Positions 24,611-34,183 are shown, numbered from the stretch's first letter. The stretch is DNA of 64,000 nucleotides from JASLCR01 sp964407405 (GCA_964407405.1 CAYOVH010000003.1:41196-105195); one strand, 5' to 3'. Numbers and translations are program-made. The notes: a model not told the origin generated them from the letters alone.

Positions 24611-27094
24611 TTTTCTAGATTCGCTCTGCTTTGTATGCCCGATTGCGGCATCAGCTGCAAGATCAGTCAGCTTCGTCACGTCATCTTCTCGCAACGTCCG
24701 CTCATGGCTCGACACCTTGATGCGTAGCGTGATTGTCTTTGCCGACGTGTCATCACTTGGTTGATAGATACTTATCGGCGATATATCGACCGAAAGCTTG
24801 CCCGCTTGATCATAGATAGCTTGCGCTACTTCTTTGTAGAGCTTTTCGTACGTCACGTCATTTGCTACCCTCAACGAAATATCTTGAGTGATGCTCGGAT
24901 ATTTCGATAAAACTTGATACGTCCGCCGGGGACTCCGTATTGCCTCAAGATGAATCTCAAACCCTGCGGTAAATTCGGGTAGCTTCAAGGACTTTCGCAC
25001 TTGCTGCCGAAACTCACCCACAACTCCGTATATCTGACCTTCCTTGATGATCGCAGCTGAACGTTTTGGTTCGTATGGCGCGGTCAATTGCTGCCCCCAC
25101 TGGTCGTTTGACATGTCTAACGCGTCCAGTGGCACGATCTCAGATGATTCTATATCTGTTATCTTACTCAAATACTTTTTTGCGGCGTAAAAGGCTGCAC
25201 CTGCCGGCTCCTGTTTGTCGCTATATGAGATAACAAATGCGAGATGGCTGTCTTCGTTTGGAATTTCTGGCTCAACTTCGTCCATTTCTCCCTTAAAATG
25301 TGTCTTGCCAAGCTCAAAAATGGCAAACTTGTCATAACCAGCCCGCGCATTCATACGAATCTTGTCGAGCAAACTTGGTGTCAGACTCAAGCGATAATAC
25401 TGCAGATCAGGACTCAATGCGTTGGAGAGACGAAATGCATGCCCTGTATCTTGCCCGACTTTCTCCATCAGATTTTTATGGACAAAAGTGTATGTTAAGA
25501 CTTCGTTTGTGCCCGCGCATGACAGGCTTTCTCGAATCGATTGTTTTACGTCACGCAATTCATTTTTTGGTGCTGGCTTCATACTGCGCATTGGCAATTC
25601 GCGCGGTAGCTTGTCAAAGCCATAGAGTCGACCGACTTCTTCGACGATGTCTTCGGGTACTTCTAAGTCAGTTCGCCAGAACGGTGAGAATACTTCAAAA
25701 TACGTATCATGATCATCTGGAGAGTCAACATGAATCTCGACGTTCGTCAGTAGTTTTGTAATCTCTATATTTTGCAGTCTCAAACCTAGTCGATCATTAA
25801 TGAATTTTTCATTCAGTCGCACTGGATCGCCAATCGTAGGTGTTCCCATGCCAAACACTTCACTCGCCAGCTCGGCTGGCGAAACATCTTTGATACTATT
25901 TATCAGCAAGCGTATGATGCGATCGTTCTGGAGCGGTGACTGGCCTTTGTTGAAGCGTGTCAGTGCGTCTGTAAACACACCGTGGCGCATACTGCTTTTG
26001 CGTGCTGCGTACATATCAAACGTCGCAACTTCAAGCACGATATTTTTTGTATCTGCAGAGACCTCACTATTACCACCGCCCATGATGCCGCCAAGCCCAA
26101 TCGGACCTTCGCCGTCCGCAATGACAATATCGTCACTCGTCAGCTGGTATTCTTTACCATTGAGCAGCTTGATCTTCTCACCATCTTTTGCCATGCGCGC
26201 GCCAATTTTCTGACCGCGTATTTTGTCATAATCATACGCGTGAGTCGGCTGTGCAGCCAGCAACATTATATAGTTCGTCACGTCGACAATGTTGTTGATC
26301 GCTTTGCTGCCCATCGCCACAAGCGCACATTGCAGCCACAACGGACTTGGCTTTATCTCAACGTTCTTCATCACCGCAAACATAATACGGGGTACTTTAT
26401 CACCAGCTTCATTGAAAACTTCGAGTTCAAGTCCTGTTCCACTCTCAAATTTCGGCGTATCAAGATACCAATTAGGACTAGTAAATGTATGTCCTAGGAT
26501 TCCAGCGATTTCACGTGCCACACCGAGTTGACCAAACAGATCGGGACGATGAGTAAACATCTTGTTTTCAATGTCGATGATTGTGTCATCGAGTCCATAA
26601 ACTGCGGCAAAACTTGCGCCAGGTTTTATCTCGCTCGTCTGCGGCCGCCATTCATCTGGATTAATTTCGATAATGCCATCGTGATCGCCATTGATCGCCA
26701 ATTCATCACCCGCTGCGAGCATGCCATTGCTCATCACACCGCGTAGTTCACGCGCACCGAGCTTAAATTCATCATCAGTTCCGTACGTGCTTGGCACGAT
26801 ACTTTCTGGTGGCAGCCATACAGCCCACATATCTGCATGCACATTCGGCGCGCCACATACGACTTGAATCAACTCTCCAGTTCCTGCGTCAATCTTACAG
26901 ACATTCAGTCGATCGGCATCTGGATGCTTCTCGCACTCAACAACTTTTACAATTTTTGCATCTTTATACTTTGCACCGAGATCAATCACTTCATCCACGC
27001 CACCAAGCTGTTCATTGATTCGCTTCACTAGCTCATCGACTGGCGGCAAGTCGAAATTAATATATTGCTTAACTGTGTTTAGGCTAACTTTCAT
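24584..27094 (-). CDS. pheT: Phenylalanyl-tRNA synthetase beta subunit
   Basis: The 836-aa large subunit of the (alpha-beta)2 enzyme charging tRNA-Phe. It has an N-terminal tRNA-binding OB domain (~40-155), B3/B4 editing region, B5, the catalytic-like core and a C-terminal FDX-ACB domain (~740-830; SKYPSITQDISL). Its start overlaps the upstream SGNH hydrolase gene by ATGA. It lies in the pheS operon but with five genes in between. Confidence 0.96.
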   Translation of the reverse strand: MKVSLNTVKQYINFDLPPVDELVKRINEQLGGVDEVIDLGAKYKDAKIVKVVECEKHPDADRLNVCKIDAGTGELIQVVCGAPNVHADMWAVWLPPESIVPSTYGTDDEFKLGARELRGVMSNGMLAAGDELAINGDHDGIIEINPDEWRPQTSEIKPGASFAAVYGLDDTIIDIENKMFTHRPDLFGQLGVAREIAGILGHTFTSPNWYLDTPKFESGTGLELEVFNEAGDKVPRIMFAVMKNVEIKPSPLWLQCALVAMGSKAINNIVDVTNYIMLLAAQPTHAYDYDKIRGQKIGARMAKDGEKIKLLNGKEYQLTSDDIVIADGEGPIGLGGIMGGGNSEVSADTKNIVLEVATFDMYAARKSSMRHGVFTDALTRFNKGQSPLQNDRIIRLLINSIKDVSPAELASEVFGMGTPTIGDPVRLNEKFINDRLGLRLQNIEITKLLTNVEIHVDSPDDHDTYFEVFSPFWRTDLEVPEDIVEEVGRLYGFDKLPRELPMRSMKPAPKNELRDVKQSIRESLSCAGTNEVLTYTFVHKNLMEKVGQDTGHAFRLSNALSPDLQYYRLSLTPSLLDKIRMNARAGYDKFAIFELGKTHFKGEMDEVEPEIPNEDSHLAFVISYSDKQEPAGAAFYAAKKYLSKITDIESSEIVPLDALDMSNDQWGQQLTAPYEPKRSAAIIKEGQIYGVVGEFRQQVRKSLKLPEFTAGFEIHLEAIRSPRRTYQVLSKYPSITQDISLRVANDVTYEKLYKEVAQAIYDQAGKLSVDISPISIYQPSDDTSAKTITLRIKVSSHERTLREDDVTKLTDLAADAAIGHTKQSESRKIKHPVDRA

Positions 27095-27747
27095 ATGATA
27101 CTTCTTATTGTACCAGCGATTAGCTCAGCGAGCGGCCTTTCTGACTCCTCGGCAAAATGAATACCATCCTCACCTGGCTTCGAGACAGTTGCAGCATCAA
27201 GAGATAGCACCCCCTTTTCTTTAGCTATTTGCTCAATGACAGCGGTAAGTTTTTTCGACTCTTGCATTGATTCAGTATCGTAGTAGCCTGTATAAAATTC
27301 CGCAAATCGCGGCGCACGGTCATCAATTTCTATTGGACTGATGAGTATGATTTTCGGACTATCGCCAGATTTCGTCTCGCCATACTCACGGACATCATCG
27401 ATAAGTCCACCAAGTGCAGTGGCAATATCTCCCGCAGAACGACGATACTCAATCTTCAAGTCGTTAGTGCCAAGCATGATAGTAACAATATCAATAGGAT
27501 TATGGCTATGTAAGCACGGTGCTAAATAAGTTTTACCGTTACGCCCCGGCTTACGCTCATAATCAAGATCTGTTGTGCGACTACCTAAACCTTCTTCAAT
27601 CACGTAGTAGCTACTACCTAGGAGATTCTGCAATACTCCAGTCCAGCGCACATCCACTTCATAACGTCCGGTTTTATCCGGCTTCTGTCCATAAGTATTC
27701 GAATCGCCATAGCATAGAACTTTAATCGCATCTGGATTAGTATTCAT
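27091..27747 (-). CDS. SGNH/GDSL-family hydrolase
   Basis: The 218-aa product has block I VLCYGDSNTYG (catalytic Ser), block III LGTND, and the C-terminal Asp-His pair in EDGIHFAEE. It has no signal peptide, so it is likely a cytoplasmic esterase or thioesterase. It overlaps the SDR gene at TAATG and pheT at ATGA. Substrate unknown. Confidence 0.87.
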   Translation of the reverse strand: MNTNPDAIKVLCYGDSNTYGQKPDKTGRYEVDVRWTGVLQNLLGSSYYVIEEGLGSRTTDLDYERKPGRNGKTYLAPCLHSHNPIDIVTIMLGTNDLKIEYRRSAGDIATALGGLIDDVREYGETKSGDSPKIILISPIEIDDRAPRFAEFYTGYYDTESMQESKKLTAVIEQIAKEKGVLSLDAATVSKPGEDGIHFAEESERPLAELIAGTIRSII

Positions 27748-28409
27748 TACGCCTGCTTCCTATTTATCACAATTTCAGACACCTCCACACCCTTAGGCAA
27801 ATCAAGAAGCTGCTTAACTAGTTTTGCTATATCCTTTGGATCCATCCAATATTCACCGTTTGCGGTGGGATCGTTGCCTAAGTCCTTTTCGAACAGCTTC
27901 GTTTGCATTCCACCAGGCATGACATTTATCACCCGTGATTTAGTAGCCTTTAAAGCATCTTGCAAACTCTCCGCATACCCACGCTGAGCCCATTTTGATG
28001 CAGCATATACTGCATGCGCCGGATTCCCTTTTGTTGCCGCAGTCGACAGTATATTCACTATATCAGTCTCATCCGCCCGGATCCTGTCGATCAACCCAGA
28101 AGTAAGCAGAATATTTGACTTCACATTCGTCGCCATGAGCTGCTTGATCGTATCTTCCGTGATTTGACCGATAGGTTCTTCGCTATAGACTCCGGCATTA
28201 TTAATAATGACTTCAAGTGGTTCCTCGATAGCTGCAACCTCATTTGCAGCTGCATTAATTTCTTCACCTTTCGTAAGATCATGAAGAAGATTAAAGTCGG
28301 CTACAGCGCATTCTCTGCGTGAAATATTAACAACCAGCTTACCCGCATCTTTAAAGATTTTGGCTAGTTCATAGCCAAGGCCATCACTCGCCCCAGTGAC
28401 AACTATCAT
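27747..28409 (-). CDS. Short-chain dehydrogenase/reductase (SDR)
   Basis: A ~220-aa NAD(P)-dependent oxidoreductase. It has the nucleotide-binding VVTGASDGLGYELA, NNAGVY, the catalytic Ser in NILSTAA, YAASK (Tyr-x-x-x-Lys), and PGGMQT. I chose ATG 28409: it overlaps the previous stop by ATGA and has GAGGAAA upstream; the longer frame to 28475 lies inside the upstream gene. Substrate unknown. Confidence 0.88.
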   Translation of the reverse strand: MIVVTGASDGLGYELAKIFKDAGKLVVNISRRECAVADFNLLHDLTKGEEINAAANEVAAIEEPLEVIINNAGVYSEEPIGQITEDTIKQLMATNVKSNILLTSGLIDRIRADETDIVNILSTAATKGNPAHAVYAASKWAQRGYAESLQDALKATKSRVINVMPGGMQTKLFEKDLGNDPTANGEYWMDPKDIAKLVKQLLDLPKGVEVSEIVINRKQA

Positions 28410-28828
28410 TGATTTATTTCCTCGTTTAGTGCAATTACTTGAAAACCGTACTTCTGCACATCTTCTTCCGGCCACCAGTCAAGTTTTTCGAGCTCTTTGG
28501 TACGAATTACCGCTCCGACTTTACGCCGCATACTCCGACCAGTTGGCTGCCGAGTTTCGTCGTTTAGTTCGATCAGCTCCAAGATGTCACCCTCATTGCA
28601 CTGCCAGTCGGCCAAACGAACTTCGTATGTTTTGTCGCCAGAAAGAATTTTATCAAAATATTTTTTCAGAACTTTTTTGCTATGAGTGACGCTCATGGCT
28701 TTTTTAGTCTTTTTTGCTACATTAGGAGTATCACCATGACCAGATACGCCTAAGGTCTCGACCGACCGCCGACGCTGGTCTTTTTTGTATTTTAACTCAC
28801 CTTCGAAGATGCTGAATTTTTTACTCAC
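28406..28828 (-). CDS. ASCH/DUF3850-like RNA-binding-fold protein
   Basis: The C-terminal ~95 residues (KKYFDKILSGDKTYEVRLADWQ, EGDILELIELND) resemble ASCH-superfamily proteins, a PUA-like fold thought to bind RNA or modified nucleotides. The N-terminal 44 residues are Lys/Ser-rich, and the ATG of MSVTHSKK at codon 45 is an alternative start. The GTG at 28828 overlaps the HIT stop (GTGA). The role is inferred from fold resemblance only. Confidence 0.7.
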   Translation of the reverse strand: MSKKFSIFEGELKYKKDQRRRSVETLGVSGHGDTPNVAKKTKKAMSVTHSKKVLKKYFDKILSGDKTYEVRLADWQCNEGDILELIELNDETRQPTGRSMRRKVGAVIRTKELEKLDWWPEEDVQKYGFQVIALNEEINQ

Positions 28829-29271
28829 TGCACGCTCCGTATCTTTGCCTGGATCTCGTCGAGTCTTTCATTACTCATCTTTGGGCCTTCGGCGGTCGTT
28901 AGCCATCCTTGGTATTCTTCATTAAACTCTTTGTGCGGTGACCATACGCCGGTCTCATCGGCTAGTTTGCCGTGCAGTGGAATCAGCTTCGCATGCACGT
29001 GTGCAACACCCGTGCCTTCAAATACCAATGCAACTCGTGATGTATCAAATGCTTTTTCGAGGATATTTGCTACTTTCTTCACAGCAAGCATATAGCGTGT
29101 GTAAAAATCGTCATCGATCGAAAAAACATAATCACCAGCATTCTTTTTAGGGATCACGACTGTGAAGCCAGGCGTATTTGGAAACGGCGTCAGAAATGCC
29201 AGAAACTCATCATTTTCCCAGACTTGCCAGGACTTCATCTTACCAGAAATGATGTCATCGAAAATCGTCAT
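28825..29271 (-). CDS. HIT-family hydrolase
   Basis: The 148-aa histidine-triad protein has the motif AHVHAKLIPLH near residue 90. Such proteins hydrolyse nucleoside phosphoramidates, dinucleoside polyphosphates or aminoacyl-AMP. The last would fit a synthetase operon, but that is inference. It overlaps both neighbours by 4 nt. Confidence 0.88.
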   Translation of the reverse strand: MTIFDDIISGKMKSWQVWENDEFLAFLTPFPNTPGFTVVIPKKNAGDYVFSIDDDFYTRYMLAVKKVANILEKAFDTSRVALVFEGTGVAHVHAKLIPLHGKLADETGVWSPHKEFNEEYQGWLTTAEGPKMSNERLDEIQAKIRSVQ

Positions 29272-29627
29272 TTGTCGAACTCACTTTCGTTGATGAGCCT
29301 TACTTCATGCTCGTTTGCGTCATCGTATTCTGGTGTTGTTACGAGCACCATTTTCATTTTTCCGTAGTAATACATCTTGTGCTTTGGCGGAACAACTACT
29401 AAATCGCCTTTTGCGACCTCATACTTATCCCCGTCGATGACATATACTCCTGAACCCTCCACAATAAACCATTGGTAGGTGCTTACGCCGCTGTACCATT
29501 CTTGCATGTGCCCTTTTTCTACCTCTTCGTACACGACTGTCGAAGGTGCTTCTGTATCGTAGAGCGTGATATCAACGCCAAATTTGTGAATCTGGCGCGC
29601 TTCGTCTTTCTTGACGATATAACTCAT
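29268..29627 (-). CDS. Small cupin-domain protein
   Basis: A 119-aa single-domain cupin (HMQEWYSGVSTYQWFIVEGSG, KGDLVVVPPKHKMYYYGKMK). Metal-ligand residues are only partly conserved. The ATG at 29627 overlaps the pheS stop as TAATG. Function unknown; sugar isomerase-like or sensor roles are possible. Confidence 0.78.
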   Translation of the reverse strand: MSYIVKKDEARQIHKFGVDITLYDTEAPSTVVYEEVEKGHMQEWYSGVSTYQWFIVEGSGVYVIDGDKYEVAKGDLVVVPPKHKMYYYGKMKMVLVTTPEYDDANEHEVRLINESEFDK

Positions 29628-30664
29628 TAAAACTGCCTCAAAAAATCTAACTTTGCGCTTTCGAAATGACGGACATCTTCGATGCCATTTTTCATCATCA
29701 CCAGACGGTCGATACCGCAACCAAAAGCAAAACCGGTGTATTCATTTGGATCAATATCAGCGGCTTTCAGAACATTCGGGTGGATCATCCCGCAACCGAG
29801 CAGCTCCACCCAGCCTTCACCAGAGCAGACTTTACAATCTGCTTTTTTACCTTCACAGAACGGACAACTTAGTGCGAACTCAAATGATGGCTCTGTGAAT
29901 GGGAAGTAAAACGGATTAACGCGCACTTCAAGCTTTTTGCCATAATATTCTTCGAGGAATTTCTGCAACGTTGCGATGAGCATACCAGCGTGCACACCCT
30001 TTGCTACATAGACACCCTCAACCTGATAAAAGGTGTGCTCATGACGAGCATCAAGGTCTTCATTGCGAAAGACACGATCTGGCACAACAGCTGCAATTGC
30101 TTCATCGTTTTCGAGATTTATTTTATACTTTCGCAGAATACGATTCTGCATAGTGCTAGTGTGTGCCGGTGCAATGAACGGATCTCCATCCGCATCTTTT
30201 TCTTGTGTCATGAAGGTGTCGTAATCATCGCGCGCCGGGTGGCCTTTCGGAAAATTCAGCGACTCAAACATATGGTATTGGTCATCGATCTCACGCGATT
30301 CTTCGACCACAAAGCCCATGCGCTGGAAGATATCCGATAGCTTTGCAATTTCTTGCATGAGAGGATGAATTGAGCCATGTTCGCTAGGCAGCAATTCAGG
30401 AATTGATGCGTTCACGTCCATTGGCGCAGTCACATCAATCGGCGACAATTCGACTTCTTGATCAAGCTCCGCCGCGACTTTGTCCTTTAGCTCTTGGCTC
30501 AACGCGTTCACTGCTTGACCATACTCGCGGCGCTGCTTGGGAGCAATATCTTTGATCGAAGCAAGCAGTTCTTTGAGCTCTGGAGCCTTTAATATCTCGC
30601 GCTTGTCTTGCAAAGACTCATAGCGCGCAAGTAGTTCCTCTCGAGTTTTACTGATTTTTTCCAT
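29627..30664 (-). CDS. pheS: Phenylalanyl-tRNA synthetase alpha subunit
   Basis: The 345-aa catalytic subunit has an N-terminal coiled coil (1-90), class II motif 2 (DRVFRNEDLDARHEHTFYQVEG) and motif 3 (GFAFGCGIDRLVMM). Between the two is an insert with four cysteines (CPFC...CKVC), a likely zinc ribbon seen in some bacterial PheS. A TATACT box (30673-30678) ends 8 nt before the ATG, so the operon mRNA is probably leaderless. It heads the seven-gene overlapping operon. Confidence 0.96.
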   Translation of the reverse strand: MEKISKTREELLARYESLQDKREILKAPELKELLASIKDIAPKQRREYGQAVNALSQELKDKVAAELDQEVELSPIDVTAPMDVNASIPELLPSEHGSIHPLMQEIAKLSDIFQRMGFVVEESREIDDQYHMFESLNFPKGHPARDDYDTFMTQEKDADGDPFIAPAHTSTMQNRILRKYKINLENDEAIAAVVPDRVFRNEDLDARHEHTFYQVEGVYVAKGVHAGMLIATLQKFLEEYYGKKLEVRVNPFYFPFTEPSFEFALSCPFCEGKKADCKVCSGEGWVELLGCGMIHPNVLKAADIDPNEYTGFAFGCGIDRLVMMKNGIEDVRHFESAKLDFLRQF

Positions 30665-30722
30665 TGTGTATTAGTATACAAAAGATTGCCTCATGATAAC
30701 AGAGACTTTGCAGCAAATAAAA

Positions 30723-30965
30723 CTATGGTGCAACCGCTTTGATAGAAAAGAGTATCAAAATAACAACAGCAAAAGCCGCAATAAGTATCCACGCCCACGC
30801 CAAGCTTGTCGTGCGTTTGGTACCTTCGAGATAGGCCGAATCATCGACACCATCCATTGGCTTACCATCGGTGGCAGCTTTCTTTTTTGCCTTTTCAGCG
30901 AGATCGGCCGCTACTTTTTGCTGCAGCTTGGTGCGCGTATTTTCCTGATTTACAAATAAGGCCAT
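30723..30965 (-). CDS. Small tail-anchored membrane protein
   Basis: The ~80-aa product has a charged N-terminal region (KLQQKVAADLAEKAKKKAA, probably helical) and one C-terminal membrane helix (~55-77), a tail-anchor layout. The ATG at 30965 lies 6 nt after TACAAT (30972-30977). It is divergent from the aquaporin gene. No family recognised. Confidence 0.65.
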   Translation of the reverse strand: MALFVNQENTRTKLQQKVAADLAEKAKKKAATDGKPMDGVDDSAYLEGTKRTTSLAWAWILIAAFAVVILILFSIKAVAP

Positions 30966-31030
30966 GCCTTCATTGTACAACAAAGTGTGCTATACTTTAG
31001 CCATATTCTATAGTAAGGAGGGAATATAAT

Positions 31031-31942
31031 ATGGCAACCAGAAAAACTGCTGCGAGTAGCAAAAAAACGACCGTGACTCGCAAAAAAGCGGCTCCCGTCG
31101 CCAAAAAAACAAGTACAAATGTAACGACTGTTGCGGCGTCCGCTTCATCAAGTAGGTCACGTAGCAATGCGAGCACACTACCAAACAATCTCGTCAATAT
31201 TCTTCTTGCCGAGCTTGTTGGGACATTCGTGCTCACAAGCGTTGCGCTCATGACTGCAAGTGATGTCGTGCCACTTTATGTAGGTTTGACACTCGTCGTG
31301 CTTGTGCTCGCCATCGGTGGCGTCTCAGGTTCGCACGTCAACCCAGCAGTCACATTTGGCCTATGGGCGGCACGCAAACTAAAGACCGCGCTTGTGCCGT
31401 TCTACTGGATAGCACAATTTATCGGTGCAATGGCTGCTGTGCTCGTCGGCAACGCCGTCTCAGGTACAAAGCTATCGCTTGATTTCGGTCATTTCGGTAC
31501 TTTTGCATGGCCAATTTTTTTCGCTGAACTTGTCGGAACAGCGATTTTCATTTTTGGTCTAGTTAGTGTACTCAACCGAACTGATCTTTCGCTCAACGCA
31601 AAAGGATTTGGCATCGGCCTGTCACTCTTCGTTGGTTTGATCGTTGGTGGTACATTCTTCACACAGGCCCGAACAGCTGGCATCAGCAACTACCAGACAG
31701 CTGCTCAGAAAAACAGCGATGCTGAGATTCCACACGCAGTATATGTAAAGGGTGTAACGCTCAACCCAGCGATCGCATTGGCTTCGACTGAAAGCACAAA
31801 AGGACAACTAACTAGTGGCAGCACAACTGATGGCGAGAAGCAATATTCACGTCTAGGCTGGGAGGTGATCCTTTCGACACTCGTCGGTGCAGCACTTGGC
31901 GGCAATCTTGCATTGCTCGTCGGCTACCGTTTCCGTTCATAA
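31031..31942 (+). CDS. Aquaporin / glycerol facilitator (MIP family) with long basic N-terminus
   Basis: The 303-aa channel has six membrane helices plus the two half-helices HVNPAVTF (~107) and TLNPAIAL (~240). The first ~50 residues are a Lys/Ala/Ser/Thr-rich tail (ATRKTAASSKKTTVTRKKAA), which is not normal for the family. A long insert between the last loops (AQKNSDAEIPHAVYVKG; STESTKGQLTSGSTTDGEK) is outside-facing. A Shine-Dalgarno TAAGGAGGG lies upstream, and a TATACT box lies further upstream. Water versus glycerol transport cannot be decided. Confidence 0.9.
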   Translation: MATRKTAASSKKTTVTRKKAAPVAKKTSTNVTTVAASASSSRSRSNASTLPNNLVNILLAELVGTFVLTSVALMTASDVVPLYVGLTLVVLVLAIGGVSGSHVNPAVTFGLWAARKLKTALVPFYWIAQFIGAMAAVLVGNAVSGTKLSLDFGHFGTFAWPIFFAELVGTAIFIFGLVSVLNRTDLSLNAKGFGIGLSLFVGLIVGGTFFTQARTAGISNYQTAAQKNSDAEIPHAVYVKGVTLNPAIALASTESTKGQLTSGSTTDGEKQYSRLGWEVILSTLVGAALGGNLALLVGYRFRS

Positions 31943-31966
31943 TTTTGAGCTGAGGCAAAATACTAG

Positions 31967-31994
31967 AACTCCCGGAAAAGTCTCCGGGAGTTTT
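31967..31994. terminator. Terminator after the aquaporin gene
   Basis: 10-bp stem AACTCCCGGA / TCCGGGAGTT followed by TTGCTTT. It lies between the convergent aquaporin and rmuC genes. Confidence 0.85.
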
Positions 31995-31997
31995 GCT

Positions 31998-33065
31998 TTA
32001 TCCATCCGATGAGGGCTTATCGAGAGCGATAGGCTCGACTCCTTCGCTATTGCCAGAAATCTTCACGATATCTTTGTCGACTCGCGCCAGCTGTTTATGT
32101 GCGTTGTTGAAATGTCCGACTGTTGCCCCAAGAGACACGCCGAGTTTCTGCATATATTGATCAAATCCATGCAGGTGCTTGCCAAGCTGCTCAACATTTT
32201 TCCTGATAATCTCGGTATCTTTTTGAATCTCGAGACTACTCAATCCTTGGGCAATGATCTGCAACATAGCCGAGAGCGTACTCGGTCCAACGATCGTGAC
32301 GCGCTTGTCGACCGCTGCATACTGCATCAAATCACGCCCGTTTACACCTGCTGCACCGACTTTATTTGCTAGCAAATCATAATAGATGGCTTCTGACGGG
32401 ATAAACATCAGTGCTTGGCCAAGAGTACCCTTGCGTCCATTGATATATTTTGCCGTTTCATCGATACGTTTCTTTAGATCGTCTTTGAATACCTTTTCAA
32501 GAGCTGCACGATCTTCTGCTTTTGCTTCGACAAGACGATTGTAGTTTTCGAGAGAAAATTTGCTATCGATCGGTAGTATCTTGTCATCAAGATGGATGAT
32601 TGCATCAACTACCATACCTTCGCCAAGTCGATACTGAAGCTCAAATGTCCCTGGCGGCAACATATTCTCCAATATCTGCTTCAGATAAAACTCGCCAAGC
32701 ACGCCCCGTTGTTTCGGATTTGCAAGTACGTTCTGTAGCGTCTTTAGCTCATCGGCTACGTCGACAACGCGCCGATTTGTCTCATCCAACTTGGCGAGCC
32801 GCTCTGTCACGTTGCTAATCAACTTAGCACTCTCCGAGAGCTGCTTGCCGACTGCTTGCTGAACAGCTGCATTGTTACGTTCAAGCTTGTCTCCAACCGC
32901 CTTATTAAGCTCATTCACCGTCCGCGTTAGCTCTGTGACGTCACTTTTAATCAATGTCAGGCCGTCGCCAGTCTTAAGTTCTTTCATGCGATTGCTCAAC
33001 AAAAAAATCACCGTGCTCAATCCGACGATGCTGATACCCAAAATAATAACTAGAAATACTTCCAT
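31998..33065 (-). CDS. rmuC: DNA recombination protein RmuC homologue
   Basis: The 355-aa product has an N-terminal membrane helix (1-24), a long coiled coil (~25-115) and the RmuC nuclease-like domain (~120-310; GVLGEFYLKQILENMLPPG, LPIDSKFSLENY, MFIPSEAIYYDL, VTIVGPSTLSAML). RmuC limits inversions and is linked to DNA repair. A TATACT box (33075-33080) ends 9 nt before the ATG. Confidence 0.92.
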   Translation of the reverse strand: MEVFLVIILGISIVGLSTVIFLLSNRMKELKTGDGLTLIKSDVTELTRTVNELNKAVGDKLERNNAAVQQAVGKQLSESAKLISNVTERLAKLDETNRRVVDVADELKTLQNVLANPKQRGVLGEFYLKQILENMLPPGTFELQYRLGEGMVVDAIIHLDDKILPIDSKFSLENYNRLVEAKAEDRAALEKVFKDDLKKRIDETAKYINGRKGTLGQALMFIPSEAIYYDLLANKVGAAGVNGRDLMQYAAVDKRVTIVGPSTLSAMLQIIAQGLSSLEIQKDTEIIRKNVEQLGKHLHGFDQYMQKLGVSLGATVGHFNNAHKQLARVDKDIVKISGNSEGVEPIALDKPSSDG

Positions 33066-33097
33066 ACACTTACCAGTATACCACTAGCGATTTTACT

Positions 33098-33589
33098 TTA
33101 GACGAGCATCAGTCGCACGATAATCACCAGCACAACTGAGATAATAAGTGCGGTCACAAAGTTACGGATTTGGACGATCCAAGCAAACAAAAGATAGCCG
33201 AGTCCAAAGATAATCGCCGTCATCAATACCCCGCCCCACCATGGAAGTGTCACCGATAGAGGTAAAACACTCCAGAGCCCGGTTGTAGCGACTAGTACCA
33301 CAAGTAGTGGTCGAAATACTCGCGTCTGTACAAGCGCAATCAGTGCTCCGAATGCCGCTAGGATCATTGCGACAATATTTGAAAAGGCCAGTTTGTCTGC
33401 ACAGCGACCAACTATCCGCACATTGTCTGAGCAAAGTGTAGGCGTAAAGATATATTTATCGAGCAAGACAAAGAGTGCCATGGCCGCAAGCCCCACAACT
33501 GCGCCGATAATAAAAATCCGGAGTCCATCGCTCCACGACATAATCGTTACTCCCGGTTGCTTCTGCTTGACCACCTTCATTGTAGCCAT
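33098..33589 (-). CDS. Four-helix membrane protein of unknown function
   Basis: A ~163-aa protein with helices at ~23-42, ~68-86, ~90-120 and ~128-160. Two cysteines in an outside loop (LCSDNVRIVGRCADK) could form a disulfide. GGGAGATGA precedes the ATG at 33589. It is flanked by rmuC and the PAP2 gene on the same strand. No family recognised. Confidence 0.7.
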   Translation of the reverse strand: MATMKVVKQKQPGVTIMSWSDGLRIFIIGAVVGLAAMALFVLLDKYIFTPTLCSDNVRIVGRCADKLAFSNIVAMILAAFGALIALVQTRVFRPLLVVLVATTGLWSVLPLSVTLPWWGGVLMTAIIFGLGYLLFAWIVQIRNFVTALIISVVLVIIVRLMLV

Positions 33590-33620
33590 CTGAATCATCT
33601 CCCAATTTCAAGTATTGAGA

Positions 33621-34139
33621 CTATTGTACATGTTCTTTGAGTTTTTTGCGAGTCAATGGTTTTGTGCGATGATGCTTGCGTTTATCCACCTGTAGATACC
33701 ATGGGATACCGACCAAGGCAATAATAAAACCACCAAGAACATCAAGAGGCGTGTGTACCAACGCCACAACACGGCCGACGGCTACGAGTAGCGTCAATAC
33801 GAGCAAGATGGTTGCTAGTTTCTTGCGCCGCGTCTCAAACCACACTGCAAGGGTGATGGCCATGCAAAATAGCACATGATCTGATGGGAATCCGGGATTG
33901 TCGAGATAGTACGCACCGGCCTGAACACCAAGCAGCTGGAATGGTCGCTCAAGTGCCGGCTGATAGATTGATGCGATCAATGTTGCCACAAGATATGCCG
34001 TCAGACCTGCCATAAGAATACGACTATAGCTCTCAAGCCGATGCCCCTTGGGGATTAACGTGAGTAGGGCCCACCCGCCGAGCAAGACAACTGGTATAAT
34101 AAACCCGTCAGCGAGAAGTTTTACAAGAACCGTATGCAT
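33621..34139 (-). CDS. PAP2-family membrane phosphatase
   Basis: A 172-aa phosphatase with five to six helices and the three PAP2 motifs: LERPF (part of KxxxxxxRP), PSDH, and GRVVALVHTPLDVLGG. The likely role is undecaprenyl-pyrophosphate or phosphatidate dephosphorylation at the membrane. A TATAAT box (34146-34151) ends 6 nt before the ATG. Confidence 0.88.
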   Translation of the reverse strand: MHTVLVKLLADGFIIPVVLLGGWALLTLIPKGHRLESYSRILMAGLTAYLVATLIASIYQPALERPFQLLGVQAGAYYLDNPGFPSDHVLFCMAITLAVWFETRRKKLATILLVLTLLVAVGRVVALVHTPLDVLGGFIIALVGIPWYLQVDKRKHHRTKPLTRKKLKEHVQ

Positions 34140-34183
34140 AAGCTCATTATAACACTCAACCCCCGCGTGCTATAATCGTAGCA

